NCBI GenBank assembly: GCA_947462335.1
Contig: OX381705.1
Span: 39,239,770 to 39,303,769, forward strand
Direction of reading: 5' to 3'
DNA length: 64,000 nucleotides
From: Harmothoe impar
Taxonomy: Eukaryota > Annelida > Polychaeta > Phyllodocida > Polynoidae
The position numbers were made by a program, and so were the translations under genes. Positions within the stretch are counted from its first letter, which is position 1; each line of letters begins with the position of its first letter. This document shows positions 51,818 to 64,000 of this stretch, in pieces. The notes under the pieces were generated by a model. The model saw only the letters and a list, made by a program, of their open reading frames with translations. It searched no databases and had not been told where the DNA came from.

Positions 51818-52441
51818 ATGAGGCAAACATATGAAAAGTCCAACATTTGAAATGTCACCTAGATCAGATTACTGATCAAAACACAACTATATATTCAAAA
51901 ATGGTGATAACCTATACAGTACTATTGGACATAGCAAGATATACTCTAGAAATACTACACAGAGGGCACTGGGGGTGATCAAAGTTGGGTCACTTATCAA
52001 AATGACCTAACTTTAGTGGTCTTTTCCTATGTGTGCAATAACTTGAAACACTTGGCTTTATTTTTTTCTTGAAAAATTGCATCAGTATCTTTCAATTGAG
52101 TATAGTGAAAATCTCTTTCTGGACTTTATTTCCATTGAAATCGAGTCATGAATATGAGAGAATTGCCTTATTTAAGAAAATCACCTAACTTTAGTGGCCA
52201 TTTGGGCTATGTCCAACAACATTTTTTACTTCGGATATTTTATTTCTTGATCCAAACCATCATTCCTCTTCAAATAGATATAGCAACAAAATGTTTCTGC
52301 ATGCTCTTATAGTTAAAATAAATATTTAAATTAATTAAAAAACACATTTCTGCAATGATTATGAACTTCGTACCATGCACTGTGGGTTCTTACTCCTAAT
52401 TTAGCTTTCATTCCCTCACGGTCAAAGCTCAGTCTTGGCAT

Positions 52442-52630
52442 TTGAAGGATCTTAAAGACACATTGCCCTGTAATACCGCTCTAATAGTCATGGACTTTGC
52501 TGAGAATCATTCCATCATAGTACAGGACTCAGATCAAGTATTGTACTGGGATAGCTCCCAGGCAACGCATCACCCTACAGTTATATACTATCGAGAAGCT
52601 GGAGAGCTTAAAGATAGCATCTCACCGTGA
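52442..52630 (+). pseudogene. Transposase-like fragment 1
   Basis: Reads ALIVMDFAENHSIIVQDSDQ then VLYWDSSQATHHPTVIYYR. I recall the pattern MDFAENY ... W...Q.TLHP...YYR from a widespread group of uncharacterised transposase-like proteins in invertebrates. The stop after KDSISP and the missing remainder make it a fragment. Confidence 0.5.
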
Positions 52631-53079
52631 ATGAACCAAATCTCCCTTTTCATATTTTGCATGTTCCAAAGTGCATGGCTCAGCTATTTATAAAGTCTCT
52701 GAGCCCTTATAGATGGTCCCTAAATATGTTAAAATAAACAGAATTCATCCAGAATGAGTTACTGTCTACCAATCTTAAATGCCCCTAACCCTATTACACC
52801 ACATAGGGCAGGGATAACTGCCCTAGTGGCACTCATGAACCCTTGATAGCCTGTTCAGTCCACCCATAAGTGCATTGAAGGGGCAAATTTAAGACTCAAT
52901 GTGTGTACATTTAGGCCTGGGTACCTGGGTATGCCCATGTGTTGAAATGGGCAGATTTGCCCCCTACCCACCACAGATAAGCTGAAAAGGCAGGTATTTA
53001 TCCGCAATAAGGTATGTCAAGTGAAAAACAGGTAATGCAAGAGCATGTGAAAAGAGCATAACAGTGTTGTCTGCACTGT

Positions 53080-53352
53080 GTTAGGTGCAATACTATGAAG
53101 GCACTATGTACTTGCTTTGTCAGTGACTGTCTCAAACATGACAAAGTGAGTGTCTATTCATTCCAGGAAATGTGTCTAGACAATGAAGACTACAATGTTA
53201 AACAAATGTGGCCAAAGGGACCATTGAAGACCTTCAGCTGGCCTACTAGAGAAAACATATGGGTCACACCCCAAATTATCATTTTGTGTACAACTGCAGG
53301 CCCAAAAACCACTGATAGAAGAACCTACAAAATTCAACAGAGACATCTGTGA
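53080..53352 (+). pseudogene. Transposase-like fragment 2
   Basis: FVSDCLKHDKVSVYSFQEM follows in the same order as in the family recalled for fragment 1 (there: a SDxLxHD motif after the YYR motif). Separated from it by ~450 bp of unrelated sequence. Later codons lose similarity. Confidence 0.4.
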
Positions 53353-53950
53353 CAAGTTTACCAAGTATAACATAGCTAATGACAGCAAAATTAGGGGTAA
53401 GAACCCACAGTGCAATACAACAGGTTTACAAACAATCATATTACAGAAATGGTTTTAAAAAAAATTAATTTAAATATTTAGTTTTTATATCTATTTGAAG
53501 AGGAATGATTTTTTGGATCAAGAAAAACATTTTCCAAAGTGAAAAATGTTGTTGGACATAGCCAAAATGGCCACTAAAGTTAGGTGATTTTCATAAATAA
53601 GCCAATTCTCTTATATTCATGACGCGATTTCAATGGAAATAAAGTCCGGAAAGAGATTTTCACCATACTCAATTGAAAGATACTGATGCAATTATTCAAG
53701 AAAAAAATATAGCCAGGTGTTTCAAGTTATTGCACACATAGGAAATGACCACTAAAGTTAGGTCATTTTGATAAGTGACCCAACTTTGATCACCCCCAGT
53801 GCCCTCTGTGTAGTATTTCTAGAGTATATCTTGCTATGTCCAATAGTACTGTATAGGTTATCACCATTTTTGAATATATAGTTGTGTTTTGATCAGTTAT
53901 CTGATCTAGGTGACATTTCAAATGTTGGACTTTTCCAATGTTTGCCTCAT

Positions 53951-56900
53951 GTCACCATAGTAAACACAATAATTCTATTTGCTATTCTTGGTCACTTTCC
54001 CTTTGTCTATTTTAACCATACTTAGTCATCTTATGTAGAAATGTCCAAGGATTCAGAATCTGTGAGTTATTTTACTGTAGACCTAGCAGTTGAGGACATA
54101 GAGTGTCATTTCCAAAGGGGTATTGAAGAGCATCCAGACACATTTTTGTAATTACATCAAAATATGATATGTTAATATCATGCTTAATACTTGGTCGATT
54201 TTAAAGTTTGACCCCTCAAATTAAAGCTTGAAACTTGACTGTTTACTGTGGATGAAGAAAGAAATAAAATTCATGTACAGATTATATATGAATTTGAGGG
54301 TTTTTACTTTGAACCTATAATTTTTTAACTTAATGTTTCTCACACTTTCTCACACGTTTACAGAACATCCCTTGATATATTTACTTTAAAATTCTATTAT
54401 TATTTTACTTGTGAATGTTAGCACAACTTGGCACAAGCCATAATAAGAGAGGTCTATTTTGGCCAAAAGTGCATGAAAATGAGCTATGCAGAAAATCAAT
54501 CAATCACAAAACTTTGACTTTCCACTGTGATAAAAATTACACACCTGGTCGATTTTATTCAAAAACATATCAAATTAAACCCTAAACTATTCTCTGTTTA
54601 GTGGTGTCATTGGATTTTCTCTATTCTTATCTGAGCCTAAACTAGATCCACCTGTGTGCTCCTCACTGTAATGTACATGTCAGGAGTACAGTGTGAGTCG
54701 TCGGTGTTACAGTGCTCTGAGCAGGATTCCAGCGTCTACCTTTTCTTAATGGCATAACATTTGCAGGAGACTGTCGGTACATCAAAGAAAAGGTTGACAA
54801 ATCGGGATGATCGAAGACTGTGAAACTATTACTTAGCTATTACTATTAAGTTAAAGGGGGACTAGCACCGCGAAGACTACCCGTCTTAGCAAGTCACGTG
54901 ACCACTGATTGACCATCAGGTACGGGTAGCCGCCAAGGCTCCGCTTGTTCCCGTGCGTTTTGTACAATCTCTGAGAGCAGGTACCAGTCTTTGCTACGCT
55001 CCGTGCTAGCCCCCCATTTAGCTTTTAAAACAGGTAATACAGTTTTACAAAAAACACGTTTGTAATAAGCTTTATAAAGATTGTGTGTAACCTTTTGCGT
55101 ACGTCCAAACCTCCTGCAAACGTTTTACAACCGAGAAAGTACTTATTTTCATGGGTGTAAATTTTCGCGGAAGAGTGAAAATCGGCAAATACGCGGGTAT
55201 TTATTCCATACTGAAGCAAAAATTTCGAAAATATATACCCAGCTAGTTGGGAAGGGTTCAAACGCAATAGATGAAATTGAAGAGGAGAATTAACAGTAAT
55301 TCGGCACAAATAAACAAGAATCTACCTACTTCCTTATCTCACTTCTTTTATTCAAAGCTACGGAACTTTCAACTAAGCAGAACCGGTAGTCCTACAACAT
55401 ACAAAACACTACCTAAAACCTCCTCAAAACATTGTGCATATGTTCCGCAAAATCCCTTCTTTATTTACTGGTACTTTTTATACACGACAGCTCCATCGTT
55501 TTATATCAACACACTTGGGTAACTTTTTAAATCTTAACATTTCCTTGGTAATTGAACACAAGACTTGGCTTTGTAAAATCCCTTGGTATACCTGGTGAAA
55601 TAAGTTTGGGATCGGTCCTCTTTCCCTGCTTCACTGGAGTCTGTATGTTAGACTACTAGTACTAAAGTATTCACTTTCACACTGGTTTCCATCGATAACT
55701 CTCCCCATGGTAATTATCCAGCACAAAAAGAAATAGAATACTACATATACTAGATAGGGTCACACCAGGAAAAGGTTGGTAAATGGATTTTACTATTTAA
55801 AAAAAAGATGGTGCGGGCGAGTGAATTATTTTTAGTTTTTCTTTAATGGATTTTGTAGCTGGAAAAGTGAAGCAAGCACCTTTTTTTCCCCTTTTTTTTT
55901 TTTACCCAGCCTCCGACAAAAGCTTTAAATGATCCCATAACAAGAGAAAAATTGGTTGATTGGGGGGGGGGGGGATTAATGGTTCCAAACAATTATCATA
56001 TTCATTGGTTGGGGGTATTGATAGGCTTAGTCTTTCTCACCTGGCCACCTGAGCCGTATACCCCAGCCGGTGCCCCAAGGACCACCATACCAGATACCAG
56101 AGCCACTCAATTCTTTTCAGAAAAAAAAATTCCATTTCCAGATATAAGGTGCTCGAAATCCATTGACCAACTTTTTTTTTTATAACCTGCGCAGTCTTTG
56201 ACACTTACAGGTGCTGGTAAATTATTTACACTAGATAAGAGAATACCAATACACAACAAAATCTGGGTCTCCAGGACCTTTTTTTAAATCCTCTTACCGG
56301 TACTGCTTGCTATTTACATGTATACATTGATGTGGTTTTAGCAGCAACATTAACATACAGCTCCTGTCTTTTTGTCCCATATATGTAATAACACGTAATG
56401 GGATAACAGTTATTTTGCTATCAACGGGCGTGGTTTTCTGTGTTGTAGTTAATATAAGTCTTTAATGAGAACACGGCATTGTAGTTTCGAAAGTAGGATT
56501 CTTTCCTTTAGGCAGTGCACTCCCTTAATACATGATTGCGCCCTAGATTTGGTAGGCCTACCAAGACGTACAGCAGTAACCAACTGATAAAACTCTAGGT
56601 GTTGCGATCAATTTACCATATACGGTAGGTTTGCAATTGGCTGGCTATGTATTGGCGATATGATTTGGTATTTTTGGTGAAGCCTCACAGAAACACAATT
56701 TCCACTTCAGTGGATGTATCGAAACAGCCTGGTGTTCGTCTGGACGTAGGAGTGTTACAGGAGTAGGGGTGCTACTGTTAGTCCCATATAAAAGCGACGA
56801 CCATTTGCTGCGTAAATCACTTTCACATCTCTGGAAATTTGACGCCAATATCCTGTTCAACACGCCAGGCTAGCGTCATAACTTGTCTCTGTTGAAACAG

Positions 56901-57196
56901 AAATAAAAACACATAGATTATACATTCGTTCTTAGGTAGCATGAGTAGAAATTACCATTTCACACAGTGTAACAAGACATCGTATCAGTGAAAGTAATTT
57001 GCTGAAACGTAGTACAGGTATGTACATGTTTCCACAGTGTAAGTGACCCTGACCTGAGAGGAAGTGTGTGTATGGAGGGGGGATTGTTTTTAGCGCCCCC
57101 CCCCCTCCCACCTCCATTTACAACTTAGAACAAAGGCTCAAATTTCCCGATTTTGGAGACAATTGAACTCTTAAGTACTTAAAACACCATAAAGAT
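53951..57196. other. No gene seen
   Basis: AT-rich, with short unrecognisable frames only. 54850-55010 is somewhat GC-richer. A G run lies at 55963-55972. CCGGTACTGC and similar motifs recur without clear order. Confidence 0.5.
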
Positions 57197-57325
57197 ACAG
57201 TAAAATCTCGGAATAAGAGTGTTTCTTTACTATAGAAATGTATAGAAAAGGTTCTGGAACAGCAAATGTGCTCCTTATAACCGTCTGCTCCTTATAACCG
57301 TCCTCCTTATAACGAGATTTCACTG
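57197..57325. mobile_element. 129-bp TA-flanked MITE
   Basis: Ends CAGTAAAATCTCG (57197) and CGAGATTTCACTG (57325), TA on both sides (57195-57196, 57326-57327). Inside, CTCCTTATAACCGT is repeated three times. The ends resemble pogo/Tigger-type mariner termini. Confidence 0.75.
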
Positions 57326-58469
57326 TAATTTCATAAGCACCCAAGGCGCTTATTACGTCGAATACAGTAACAATCTATTACACAAGGAAATCAGACAATC
57401 TCGTCATCATGGCAGCCCCCATAAACTTGTTTTCATTGTTATAATTAGGGGGGGGGGTGTTAAATCGCTAATTTTGTCATACAGTTTTTAGGGACAGACG
57501 CAAACTATGCATTTGGGACCCATAACTCAGGAAATCACAAACTTTTTTTTCCAACCCGCGTGACCCCCCCCCCCCCCCCCCCCGCATACGTGGGGTCAGA
57601 AGATCGGCCAAATAGTGAGAAAACAGCCAAAATTCAGGCTTTCAGATTCCTACTCAAACCACATCATGCCTATATGAAAATGGTCAGAAACCTTCATTTG
57701 GGACCCAAAGAGAGCATTTAAAGTCATATTGTTGTGATGACAGAGGTGTTACCCCCTCTGGGGAGGGGTTGAGTCCATGGTAAATACTGATAAATCAGCC
57801 TTTTTGAAGGCATTTGTTCCCAACAATCAGGTCCCTATACCGAGGTTGCAGGTTCCTTAGTAGGGGGCACCATTGCTTGATCTGATAACTGGCGAGATGA
57901 GCACTTATACAGCAATCACAATGGGTAGAAGCTGTTACATAATGCCCCCTAAAAATTCCGCAGTGAAGGCCAGGGAGTTATCTCATTGGCTGATAAATCA
58001 ACCAGCTACACACCTGTACTGTCATAAAACATCATCATGAACCATTCTGGAGGGCCCCCTGTTTCTGTTAACTACCCCCTATGACCCCCCCCCCCCTCCC
58101 TCAGTATGCACCAATAGCCATCAGATAACTCCCCCCCCCCCCCCTTGCCTTTACATTACACTGTACACAGAATGTAAGGATCTTTGAACATCAACAGGCA
58201 TTCACAGACACTGTAGTCTGTCTTGGGGAGTAAGACAGTGGTGTGTTTAAAAGAGGGGTAGGGGGTATGGAGGGGGCCAAGACCTCCTCCCTTACCCTAT
58301 ACAGACATAAGAGGAGGGCTACCTAAGCCCATCTAAGCATTCCAAACATCAGACCTCTTATGATTTATTTGTCATACATGAATGGCTTTAGCACCTCAAC
58401 AGAAAACTGATAAGGGACTAAATAAGGACTCTAAATAAGGACTGGTGTCCATATCTCTCAGTCTACACC
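57326..58469. other. No gene seen; several C homopolymers
   Basis: C runs of 10-17 at 57566-57582, 58086-58095 and 58131-58144. Near 57335-57370 GCGCTTATTACGTCGAATAC repeats the end of the MITE at 44229. No coding evidence. Confidence 0.5.
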
Positions 58470-58624
58470 TTTTTTTTTTTTTTTTTGAATTGCTTTATTG
58501 TTACTTCATGTATGATTTTCATAACAACAATCCTGAGGTATACATGTGAACAGATGTCAATGACATAACACAATAATCCGATGACATACATTGCAAGCTG
58601 CAGTCCTAGATATCTTATACTTAA

Positions 58625-59125
58625 GGCCACACTTTTTTTTAAATTTGGGTTACGGACACCTCAATAATTTTATCAACGCACGGAGGACGAAATAAAAGAA
58701 ATAAAAAATAAAATAAAAGTTGGCCCATGGGTATTTTATTCATTTGCTACACGGAAAGTTTCAATATCCCAATGACGGCGGGAAAAATAAAATAAAAATC
58801 CACAAAAGAAAGGACGATCCAATATTTTAAATATGATATTTTCTAAGTGAACAGAAATGTTAAAAAAATGTACTTCAAAAGTTAAGAAAATTTGTATTCC
58901 CATTTTACCTAAATGAAAGGTAGATGGTTGTTTTCCTGTTAGTTTTAGCTTTCCATTGGTATATCATACTACATATCTTTTATTTTTTTCTTTATTTAGT
59001 TTTCTCTGGAATAGAGATCGGAGGGAATAAAAAAAAAAGTGTAAATTCCAAATTTTATTTTTATTCCGATTTTGGCATTTCCTAGTGCGGCGGGCCCGTA
59101 ACCCAAATAATAAAAAAGTGTGGCC
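58625..59125. mobile_element. 501-bp Harbinger-type MITE in the LINE 3' UTR
   Basis: Ends GGCCACACTTTTTTTT (58625) and AAAAAAGTGTGGCC (59125), pairing on through TTTGGGTTACGG. TAA on both sides (58622-58624, 59126-59128). AT-rich interior. Inserted between the LINE stop codon (59339) and its poly(A) signal. Confidence 0.8.
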
Positions 59126-59338
59126 TAAGAAAGGAATGATAAATAAATTAATCATGAATTGTGGAGCTCTAATACTAATATTTACAATACACATCATACC
59201 GACATTTCTCTTTTTGCACTTTTTCCCATTTGTCAGCATTTCCAAGTACCGTATACATTTGGAATGAAACTAGATATTATACCATACTAGTCTCCCGGAT
59301 GAAAAACACCAACTGAATGGACAGTTAAGAATGTCACA

Positions 59339-61541
59339 TTAGGCATTAACTATTACATCATTTTTTGCCCTGTTTCTCCTCTGCCTATTAATAAATTCTG
59401 GACTGTTAACATATTCTTTAGCTTTGCCTTTCATATTGGTACCATATTTAACTTTGGTCAATCTTTTAAATGACTCTTTCTTTACTTGGAACTGAGTATC
59501 TGCTTCTAGTGCATTCCACAGTAGTACCCCTCTATAATGTGGTGATTTCAAATAGAAGTCTGTTCTAGGCCTAAATAGTCTGAATACAAATTTGTCATTA
59601 GCTCTGGTATTCACAGCGGTTCTTTCTGATATTTTCTTGGATTTTCTAAATAGAAGAGAAGTTAGCAGCTCCTTCCTTCTGTCCAATAACAATGGAATTT
59701 CACATCTTTTGTGCAGACCAATTACAGTTTCATCTCTACTTTTACAGCGTAAACATATCCTAAGAGCTTGATTGGGATTTACAACATCCTTAGTAGCCGA
59801 GTCAAGTAAAAAACAGCAGTAATCAGCAAAAGGCAGTATAGTCTGCTTGTATATTGTAATAGCAGTGTATTCATCAACCATATACCTTAATTGTGCTAAT
59901 TTGAAAATCTTGTTAGTCATGTTTGATTGAATGCTAGCTGCAAATTTCTTCAACGTTAATTGAGAATCCAGTATTACACCTAAATTTTTATAACTATCTA
60001 CTGATTGTAGATTTTGGTTACCTATTTTCAATGATAAAGGTGGAGCCTGCTGCAGCTTTTGTGTTGACGCAAACCACATGCATTGTGTCTTTTTTACATT
60101 AATTGTCATACTGTTTGAATCACACCATTTAGCTAATTTACACAAATCCATCTGTACCGCCCTCTCAGCTAGTCTATAGTTAGAATTATTATCATATAAT
60201 ACAATATCATCAGCATACATAATAATCTTAGAATTAGTTATTTCTGGCACCAGGTCATTTATGAACAGAATAAACAGCAATGGACCCAAAACTGATCCCT
60301 GTGGTACTCCAAAATTAACCCCTTTTGCATCAGATACAATATTATCAACTTTAGTAGTTTGTGTTCTATTAGAAAGATATGACTCTAACCATTTAAAAAA
60401 AGTATAGTTTATACCAATATTAGAAATTTTCTTCAATAAAAGACCATGATGTATACTATCAAAGGCTTTTCTCATATCCACAAACGTAGCTGCAGTGTAC
60501 TGACTGAGATCACAACCTAAATAAGTCATTAACAAAATTGGATACTGCTTCACCAGTGCTACGGTTTTTCCTATATCCAAATTGACAGTCATGCAAAATA
60601 TTCTCCACCTCTAAATGATTACTTAAGTATTTGAGAGCCAAAACCTCCTGCATTTTACCTATTATTGGCAAAATACTAATAGGCCTGAGATTAGATACAC
60701 TTTTGGAATCACCTGGCTTTGGTAGGGGAGTGATACAAGCCTTTGACCATGACTCTGGAAAATCTCCCTTATCGAATGAAAATTGAAAAAGATGCAAAAT
60801 CTGCGGTATGATACATCTGAAAGCATCCTTCAAAATTTTTGAGGTAACAAATAAGGTGCCAGAAGGCTTACTAATATCAATGTCATTTATAACACTTTTT
60901 ACATCCTCAAATGTCACACTAAGAAACACAGGCTCACCAATATAATTTGCCTGCACAGGTGATTGATATACAGTATCAGCTCTATTTAAACCATTAGCCA
61001 CCTTGTCCTCAAACAAATCACTACCCACTGAAGCAAAGAAATCATTTATATAATTAGGAGTTTCTTCATAATCAACATAACCATTAGTTGAGTCATCATA
61101 CAATCTTGGCATATTAATTTCTGATTTACATTTCAGCAAACTATTAACTGATTTCCAAAACTTTTTTGAGTTACCCTTATTCACCTCTAACTTTTCTTTA
61201 AAAAGATTTAATTTAGCATTTTTTATTGCTTGTGAAATTTGCTGCCTTAGCAGTTTGGCTTCAACTAGATATTTGCTGTCCTCAGTACACCTGAAATGAA
61301 TCAAGTTGTCCCTCCTTAAATTCACTAGTTCAAGTATTTCATTATTAAACCACTCATTACCAAAATCTTTGAATTGTATCTCCCTTATTGGACAAAATTC
61401 ATCTAAATAATCAATGATTATATCAATAATGAAATCCCATTTATCAGCAGCAGAAGGCAACCGGTAATAAATATCCCAATTTGCAAACAGTAGTCTATCA
61501 GCCAAATTATGTAAATTGTACTCTTTGTATGTTCTACCCAA
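59339..61541 (-). pseudogene. LINE reverse transcriptase
   Basis: Two overlapping frames (61541-60510 and 60592-59339) form one RT broken by a frameshift near 60550. The first has the linker and RT fingers (ACITPLPKPGDSKSVSNLRP, then GYRKNRSTGEAVSNFV). The second carries FVDMRKAFDSIHH (catalytic Asp), VPQGSVLGPLLFI and IIMYADDIVLYDNN (catalytic pair), then thumb and a C-terminal region with YKNLGVILD and LRICLRCKSRDET. It copies element RNA at the target nick. Its start is not an ATG: the frame continues upstream into the endonuclease. Confidence 0.9.
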
Positions 61542-62358
61542 TGTCTTTTTAATTGTGAATTGTCGTTTGGCAATTTTCCTTACTGCATAAATTGGTAAAT
61601 GATCTGATATGAGTGCATCAATTACACCAGACTCACTGACATGAAGGCAATTTGTAAAAATATTATCAATGGTAGTCCCAGTACCATTTTTACCATTCTT
61701 CCTCTTTTTTAGTCTCGTGACACCTGTTATTAATGGTAATGCACCAAATGTCTTACACTGAGTTTTTTACAACAGTTTTTGTCCGATTTTCTAAAATTAA
61801 TATTAATTGGCTTCAACTAGATATTTGCTGTCCTCAGTACACCTGAAATGAATCAAGTTGTCCCTCCTTAAATTCACTAGTTCAAGTATTTCATTATTAA
61901 ACCACTCATTACCAAAATCTTTGAATTGTATCTCCCTTATTGGACAAAATTCATCTAAATAATCAATGATTATATCAATAATGAAATCCCATTTATCAGC
62001 AGCAGAAGGCAACCGGTAATAAATATCCCAATTTGCAAACAGTAGTCTATCAGCCAAATTATGTAAATTGTACTCTTTGTATGTTCTACCCAATGTCTTT
62101 TTAATTGTGAATTGTCGTTTGGCAATTTTCCTTACTGCATAAATTGGTAAATGATCTGATATGAGTGCATCAATTACACCAGACTCACTGACATGAAGGC
62201 AATTTGTAAAAATATTATCAATGGTAGTCCCAGTACCATTTTTACCATTCTTCCTCTTTTTTAGTCTCGTGACACCTGTTATTAATGGTAATGCACCAAA
62301 TGTCTTACACTGAGTTTTTTACAACAGTTTTTGTCCGATTTTCTAAAATTAATATTAA
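61255..62358 (-). repeat. 552-bp tandem duplication inside the LINE
   Basis: 61255-61806 and 61807-62358 are essentially identical copies covering the endonuclease C-terminus and linker. The unit length is 184 codons, but the junction (microhomology TTAATATTAATTTTAG) introduces stops, so the frame is broken. Confidence 0.9.
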
Positions 62359-62809
62359 AATCACCACAAATCCATATCTCCGCATCTACATTCTCACCAA
62401 TAAGTTGTAAATGTTTACAAAACAGACCAATATCAGTATTTGGGGGTCTATATATAGAACAAACTAACATATTTTTATGCTTTGGTTGATTGATATTAAC
62501 GGCAAGACATTCAAAATTCTTATTACTTACTGTCAAATTTTTGTTTATCAAGCAATAGGGAGCCATTTCATTAGGAACCATACACATCACACCTCCTCCA
62601 TGTTTGTGCATTCTGTCTAATCTGTAACATTTTTTCCCTGGCCAGTCTATCATGGAGTCATCATGTAGAGACTTCAACCATGTTTCCGAAAAAGTTAAAA
62701 TATTCCAATTTCCTAGCAATTTGTGAATGTCATCCTTCTTTCCAAAGTAACTCCTACAGTTCAACTGTAGCACCCCTAACCCTTTATAATCTTTTGCGTG
62801 AGAATCCAT
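62282..62809 (-). pseudogene. LINE AP-type endonuclease (N-terminal part)
   Basis: Starts with ATG at 62809. LQLNCRSYFGKKDDIHKLL, ILTFSETWLK (catalytic Glu), LVCSIYRPPN and IWICGDFNIN (Asp/Asn pair) are the standard motifs in order. The C-terminal motif SDHLPIY is found in the shifted frame within the duplicated block. A one-base slip near an A run at about 62320 breaks the frame. It nicks the target DNA to start reverse transcription. Confidence 0.85.
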
Positions 62810-63255
62810 ATTTCCATACTTGGATCCCTTCCTTCAGTTTTAAATGTCGTATGTCCACAAAGAAAAATACATTTGATTAGGAATAGAACAATGAAAGTAA
62901 CTATATACAATTGAACGTTACAGTAATTCATTATTACAACAACAATCCAACATATACAATGATGAATTCTTGGAATTCTAACAAGATATGTTGATGAGTA
63001 TTTACAATATTTAATATTACATCTTTAAGAAGATGGAAGTTTATCTAGCCTACTAAAAACTAAAATTGTATTTACACTATGAAATAGTACATCTTAAAGA
63101 GGATGTAAGGATTTTTACCAATCTAAATAAGTCGTTTACCGTAGAGTATTCAATGAATATTTAGAGAGATTGCAGGAAAAAATGGACAGAGCAGTCCCAA
63201 TGTGAGTTTGTCGTTTTAGCATAATGTAACTGCATAGCAATCAATTAATTAATTA
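62810..63255. other. No gene seen; possible LINE 5' region
   Basis: AT-rich, no frame of note. The 5' border of the LINE could lie here or beyond. Confidence 0.4.
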
Positions 63256-63830
63256 ATTCACCAGAAATACCCACTGGGCCAAATCTGTTATGTGACACAT
63301 ATTATATAGCTGTTATACCTGCTGACAGAAATACCCACTGGGCCAAATCTGTTTCTTGTTAATCTACTAATTTAATAACATATGTAATCTATGAAACTTA
63401 TGACACTTATGACCACTGAAGAATGGTAGGACCTGTCAACCATCATCCAACATTAGTCATAACCTGTTTGAGTACCGGTAGTTGGCTTGATTTGAGTACC
63501 GGTAGCTGAATTGACTTGACTTGAGTTGAGTACCGGTAGCAGACTTGAGTACCAGGTACCACCTTGATTTATTAAAGATGTGATATATTTACAGCACACT
63601 TGAGTACCGGTGTAAAATGTTCCACATTTGTAGCATATTCTGGTACCGGTATTATATCATATTTCTAGTATCAGAATATTAGATGAGCAATATGCAATCA
63701 CTGCCCACTGGACCTGTAATTGGCTTTTTGAACAGGAAACTCTGCAAAAACTGCCCACTGGACCTGTTTCATGGATTTCTTGTTTTGCTGAATGTGATAT
63801 TGAGAAGCTGCCCACTGGACCTGCTTCCCA
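63256..63830. repeat. Cluster of short repeats
   Basis: AGAAATACCCACTGGGCCAA occurs twice (63263 and 63327). TGCCCACTGGACCTG occurs three times (near 63702, 63749 and 63810). GAGTACCGGTAG-like units recur at 63470-63610. The CCCACTGG core links the first two sets. Probably degraded minisatellite. Confidence 0.6.
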
Positions 63831-64000
63831 ATTATATCTTGATGATTCATTTCAACTGAATGGATAGTGCTTTAATACCATTTGAGAAGTATTCAGCAAC
63901 TTTAATGAGCATATTGCCATCAGCATGGCACCCGTCGTACAACCTGTCATATGAGATTCCTCCATGCGACTTTGAGTGGTGCACCAATCCATCAATCCTG
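63831..64000. other. No gene seen; window edge
   Basis: Nothing recognisable; any feature here would be cut by the end of the window. Confidence 0.4.

Larger units (their letters stand above)
51818..53950. mobile_element. 2.1-kb foldback transposon with ~0.5-kb inverted repeats
   Basis: Arms 51818-52330 and 53448-53950 are inverted copies (ATGAGGCAAACAT, then AAAAGTCCAACATTTGAAAT, through to AATATTTAAATTAATT) with few differences. No target duplication was found. The 1.1-kb interior contains two fragments of a transposase-like protein on the plus strand. Confidence 0.8.
58470..62809 (-). mobile_element. Non-LTR retrotransposon with endonuclease and RT
   Basis: Minus-strand LINE. From its 5' side: APE-type endonuclease (62809-61542, with a duplication), reverse transcriptase (61541-59339), 3' UTR, AATAAAG at 58493-58499 and a poly(A) tail (17 T on the plus strand at 58470-58486). 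RT style (MYADDIVLY, PQGSVLGPLLFILFINDL) places it in the Jockey/CR1 group; the clade cannot be fixed here. Frameshifts near 62315 and 60550 and a 552-bp duplication make this copy inactive. No ORF1 is visible upstream. Confidence 0.9.

Noticed and set aside
1..64000. CRISPR array, bacterial operon or rRNA
   Set aside because: No regularly spaced short repeats with unique spacers, no ribosomal RNA sequence, and genes are spliced and of animal mobile-element type.

Overview
The window looks like nuclear DNA of an animal, probably a marine invertebrate. I see spliced genes with GT-AG introns, animal-type retroelements and DNA transposons, MITEs, a tRNA-Lys-like SINE, microsatellites and satellite DNA. 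I see no bacterial operon, rRNA, CRISPR array or convincing single-copy host gene. The species cannot be fixed from the sequence alone. Almost everything recognisable is mobile DNA, often nested two to four layers deep.

Layout. 88-231: small hairpin element. 924-8144: Ty3/gypsy retrotransposon on the minus strand with 134-bp LTRs and a tRNA-Leu-type primer site. It is broken by three later insertions: a 500-bp element with an 8-bp target duplication, a 222-bp TA-flanked MITE, and a 1.29-kb element with a GT duplication. 8385-11055: about 13 copies of a 200-bp satellite. 12440-13080: weak array of TGACCTTGACCT-type motifs. 13135-14918: CCTATCCCTCAT-type repeat folded into a large imperfect palindrome. 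14936-23131: an 8.2-kb PIF/Harbinger transposon with both of its genes, a 9-exon Myb/SANT-like protein (+) and a 5-exon DDE transposase (-).

23132-30508: a virus-like island with no pol gene. It holds an orphan 134-aa ORF, a short arginine-rich ORF, a splice acceptor, an Env-like fusion glycoprotein gene resembling the baculovirus F/errantivirus Env group (stopped once by TAA), an overlapping 187-codon frame, a polypurine tract and an LTR-like end. 30509-32648: the 5' LTR and gag of a different, opposite-strand LTR element, truncated at the island. 32739-33145: a related LTR-like block.

34761-47900: an unrecognised minus-strand protein (basic N-terminal part, Zn-finger-like Cys/His region, acidic C-terminus) split by a 10.5-kb element at 35273-45805. 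That element has about 0.8-kb terminal inverted repeats and a TCAT duplication. Inside it lie a nearly complete Ngaro-like tyrosine-recombinase retroelement (36190-41040) with textbook split direct repeats, and several MITEs.

48442-48657: two tandem tRNA-Lys-like SINE heads. 51818-53950: a foldback transposon with pieces of a transposase-like protein. 57197-57325: a MITE. 58470-62809: a non-LTR retrotransposon (endonuclease plus reverse transcriptase) on the minus strand, with poly(A) tail, a Harbinger-type MITE in its 3' UTR and a 552-bp internal tandem duplication. 63260-63830: short repeats. Gaps between these are AT-rich sequence in which I see no gene.

Most interesting: the env-bearing island, the Ngaro element whose gag and pol share one frame separated only by a TGA, and the unrecognised protein whose frame is restored if the 10.5-kb insertion is removed.
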